From positions 1 to 64,000 of the forward strand of contig DATBYF010000048.1 of the NCBI GenBank assembly GCA_036513895.1: 64,000 nt of DNA, written 5' to 3'. Position 1 is the stretch's first letter. Each line of letters starts with the position of its first letter. The notes below the pieces were generated by a model. The model saw nothing but the letters and a program-made list of their open reading frames with translations, was not told the origin of the DNA and did not search any database. The position numbers were made by a program, and so were the translations under genes. Below are positions 62,439 through 64,000 of this stretch, piece by piece. The DNA comes from Palsa-147 sp036513895 (lineage in GTDB: Bacteria > Acidobacteriota > Terriglobia > Acidiferrales > UBA7541).

Positions 62439-64000
62439 CTAGCCCTCGACTCCGTGCGGAACGGGACCTGCGGCAAGGTCGCGCTCGAATTCTTCAGAGA
62501 CACTGCCACCAAGCAGCGTGCGAATCTCATCGTTCGAATGCCGCGCGAAAAACTGCCGCAAGTTCTCGGCTTCATGCCGGCCGGCTTGATACGCCTTCAA
62601 CACGCGCTCGATCGCGTCCGGCACTTCCGCAGCGACGCACCGATATCCAACCGGCCGCGCGAACGCTTGATGCTTGCCAACAGCCCCGCCAACGCAAAAG
62701 TAGTACGCGTCCACCAGCTCGCCATCCACCTTGATCTTTTTGCCCTCGATTCCAATGTCTGCGATCCAATGCTGGCCGCAACTGTTCGGGCAACCGGTAA
62801 TGTGCAGCTTCAACTGCTGATCGAACCCGGGAATCCGGTCGTCAAGCTCTTCTACTACCCAGCGCGCGAAGCCCTTCGTTTCGGTCAGCGATAATTTGCA
62901 GAATTCGGACCCGGTGCACGCGACCGTCCCACGTGCGAAAGGGGATGCTGCAACGTGCAATGCCGCGTATCCGAGCTCGCGAGCCACCGTTGCGGAATCC
63001 TGCTCGCGAATATTCACGAGAAGGAGATTCTGCATATTCGTCGTGCGAATTTCGCTCGAGCCGTATCGCTGCGCCAGGTCGGCTGCGACATTCATCTGTT
63101 CTGGCGTGATGCGCCCCCGCAGAACGGAGGCGCCGACATAAACGAGGCCAACCTGTTTCTGCGGATGCACACCGACGTGATCGCGATAAATGTCATCGGG
63201 TATGTTTTCTTGTTCGGCGGGATCGAGCGAGAATCCGATGCGTTGTTCCAGCTCAGCCTGAAACGATTCGGCCGTCCAGCCATGCTTCAAGAAAAAAAAC
63301 TTCAGCCGCGCTTGCTCTCGGCTCTGGCGAAGAATTTCGCTGTCGCGAAAGATTTGGGCTATGCCTCGCACTACCGGAACTACTTGATCCCAAGCAATGA
63401 ACGCATTAAGCCGCACACCAAAGTGCGGGTCCGCGGAAAGGCCGCCGGCCACACGAAGCGAAAAGCCAATTTCAGACCCGCCATTCCTTCGCCGTATGGT
63501 TGGCGTCAATCCGATGTCGTTGATTTCTGGATAGGAGCACCAGTAACAGCATCCAGTAATCGAGACTTTGAACTTCCGAGGCAAGTTGTAGAATTCCGGA
63601 TTCCCGGCGAGTTCGCGATTCACTGCCAGAGCCAGCGGTGACGCATCGCAGATTTCGTCCGCGTCCACGCCGGCGAGAGGACATCCCGTGATATTTCGCG
63701 CGACGTCGCCGCATGCGCCGGTCGTCGTCAGTCCTGCCGACCAGAGACTTTCGAGAATTTCCGGAAGAGCTTCTATTGTGACCCAGTGAAGCTGAATGTT
63801 TTGACGAACGGTCAGATCGGCGACGCCTCTTGCGTGTTGCGCCGCCAGATTCGCAATCACTCGCAACTGATCGCTGCGCAGAATCCCGTTCGGAACGCGA
63901 ATGCGCACCATGAAATACGGAACGGCCTTTCCTTCGCCACCCCTGCCGCTCATGACGCCATTTCCATCGCCCTGCGTGTAAACGCCCCACGACCGAAAGT
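62439..64000 (-). CDS. Ferredoxin-type sulfite/nitrite reductase (5' end beyond the window)
   Basis: At least 519 residues; the frame remains open to the window edge and the codons before the internal Met read WGVYTQGDGNGV, a conserved N-terminal block, so the gene is truncated here. The sirohaem/[4Fe-4S] ligands are C-T-G-S-E-F-C and, further on, C-P-N-S-C (ITGCPNSCGQ), with NITGCPLAGV and VSITGCCYWC in the parasite half. An ACGD segment near the active site, rather than the plant-nitrite-reductase GMDN, leans towards sulfite reductase, as does the YeiH neighbour. Sirohaem genes follow directly. Confidence 0.85.
   Translation of the reverse strand, partial: FRSWGVYTQGDGNGVMSGRGGEGKAVPYFMVRIRVPNGILRSDQLRVIANLAAQHARGVADLTVRQNIQLHWVTIEALPEILESLWSAGLTTTGACGDVARNITGCPLAGVDADEICDASPLALAVNRELAGNPEFYNLPRKFKVSITGCCYWCSYPEINDIGLTPTIRRRNGGSEIGFSLRVAGGLSADPHFGVRLNAFIAWDQVVPVVRGIAQIFRDSEILRQSREQARLKFFFLKHGWTAESFQAELEQRIGFSLDPAEQENIPDDIYRDHVGVHPQKQVGLVYVGASVLRGRITPEQMNVAADLAQRYGSSEIRTTNMQNLLLVNIREQDSATVARELGYAALHVAASPFARGTVACTGSEFCKLSLTETKGFARWVVEELDDRIPGFDQQLKLHITGCPNSCGQHWIADIGIEGKKIKVDGELVDAYYFCVGGAVGKHQAFARPVGYRCVAAEVPDAIERVLKAYQAGRHEAENLRQFFARHSNDEIRTLLGGSVSEEFERDLAAGPVPHGVEG

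Noticed and set aside
1..64000. tRNA, rRNA, prophage and complete insertion sequences
   Set aside because: I looked for them by eye on both strands and recognised none; a dedicated tRNA and Rfam scan could still find a small RNA that I missed.

Overview
The window looks like the chromosome of a soil Acidobacteriota (Terriglobia-like) bacterium. It is moderately GC-rich. It carries a very large Oar-type TonB receptor with an N-terminal carboxypeptidase-regulatory domain, paired serine/threonine kinases with beta-propeller ectodomains, heavy-metal RND pumps, and small GC-rich hairpin repeats of the kind scattered through such genomes. The assignment is an inference from gene content; no rRNA, tRNA, CRISPR array or complete insertion sequence was recognised.

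Region 1 (0.2-15 kb) is an aromatic-acid module. It holds vanillate O-demethylase oxygenase (vanA), an IclR regulator, a MetE-like zinc methyltransferase, a complete protocatechuate ortho-cleavage operon on the minus strand (pcaI-J-H-G-B-D-C), then a second IclR regulator (pcaR-like), an aromatic-acid MFS transporter and the TonB receptor.

Region 2 (15.4-29.7 kb) is the best catabolic find. An acetophenone-carboxylase-type gene set (two HyuA-like subunits, a small Zn-finger subunit, a HyuB-like subunit and a UroD-like fifth gene) is followed by a feruloyl-CoA-synthetase-type ligase, a thiolase, a 4-hydroxybenzoyl-CoA-type thioesterase, p-hydroxybenzoate hydroxylase (pobA) and a 2,4'-dihydroxyacetophenone-dioxygenase-like cupin. 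Read in order, the genes describe an aerobic route: aryl methyl ketone (4-hydroxyacetophenone or acetovanillone) to aroylacetate, aroylacetyl-CoA, aroyl-CoA plus acetyl-CoA, 4-hydroxybenzoate or vanillate, protocatechuate, then the beta-ketoadipate pathway of region 1.

Region 3 (29.7-50 kb) holds a GH31 glycosidase, a cytochrome c, two tandem Ser/Thr kinases with apparently leaderless promoters, two tandem heavy-metal RND pump/adaptor pairs, a small membrane protein and a CsgG-like protein.

Region 4 (50-59.2 kb) is the most novel part. A sigma-54 enhancer-binding protein with a degenerate receiver is followed by three copies of a cassette of about 368 bp. Each cassette has a conserved upstream palindrome, a -24/-12 (sigma-54) promoter, a 5' hairpin, a strong Shine-Dalgarno, a 26-27-residue lysine-rich peptide gene, a 3' hairpin and a rho-independent terminator. 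A SAM methyltransferase lies between copies 1 and 2. Convergent to the cassettes runs a three-gene operon of HlyD-type proteins: a GAF3-HlyD fusion, a lipoprotein adaptor, and a PqqD-like/M50-protease/HlyD fusion. I propose a regulated, possibly exported peptide system.

Region 5 (59.4-64 kb) holds a STAS protein, then a minus-strand sulfite/nitrite-reductase operon: reductase (cut by the window edge), siroheme synthase, uroporphyrinogen-III methyltransferase, a 43-residue one-helix membrane protein, and a YeiH-family transporter.
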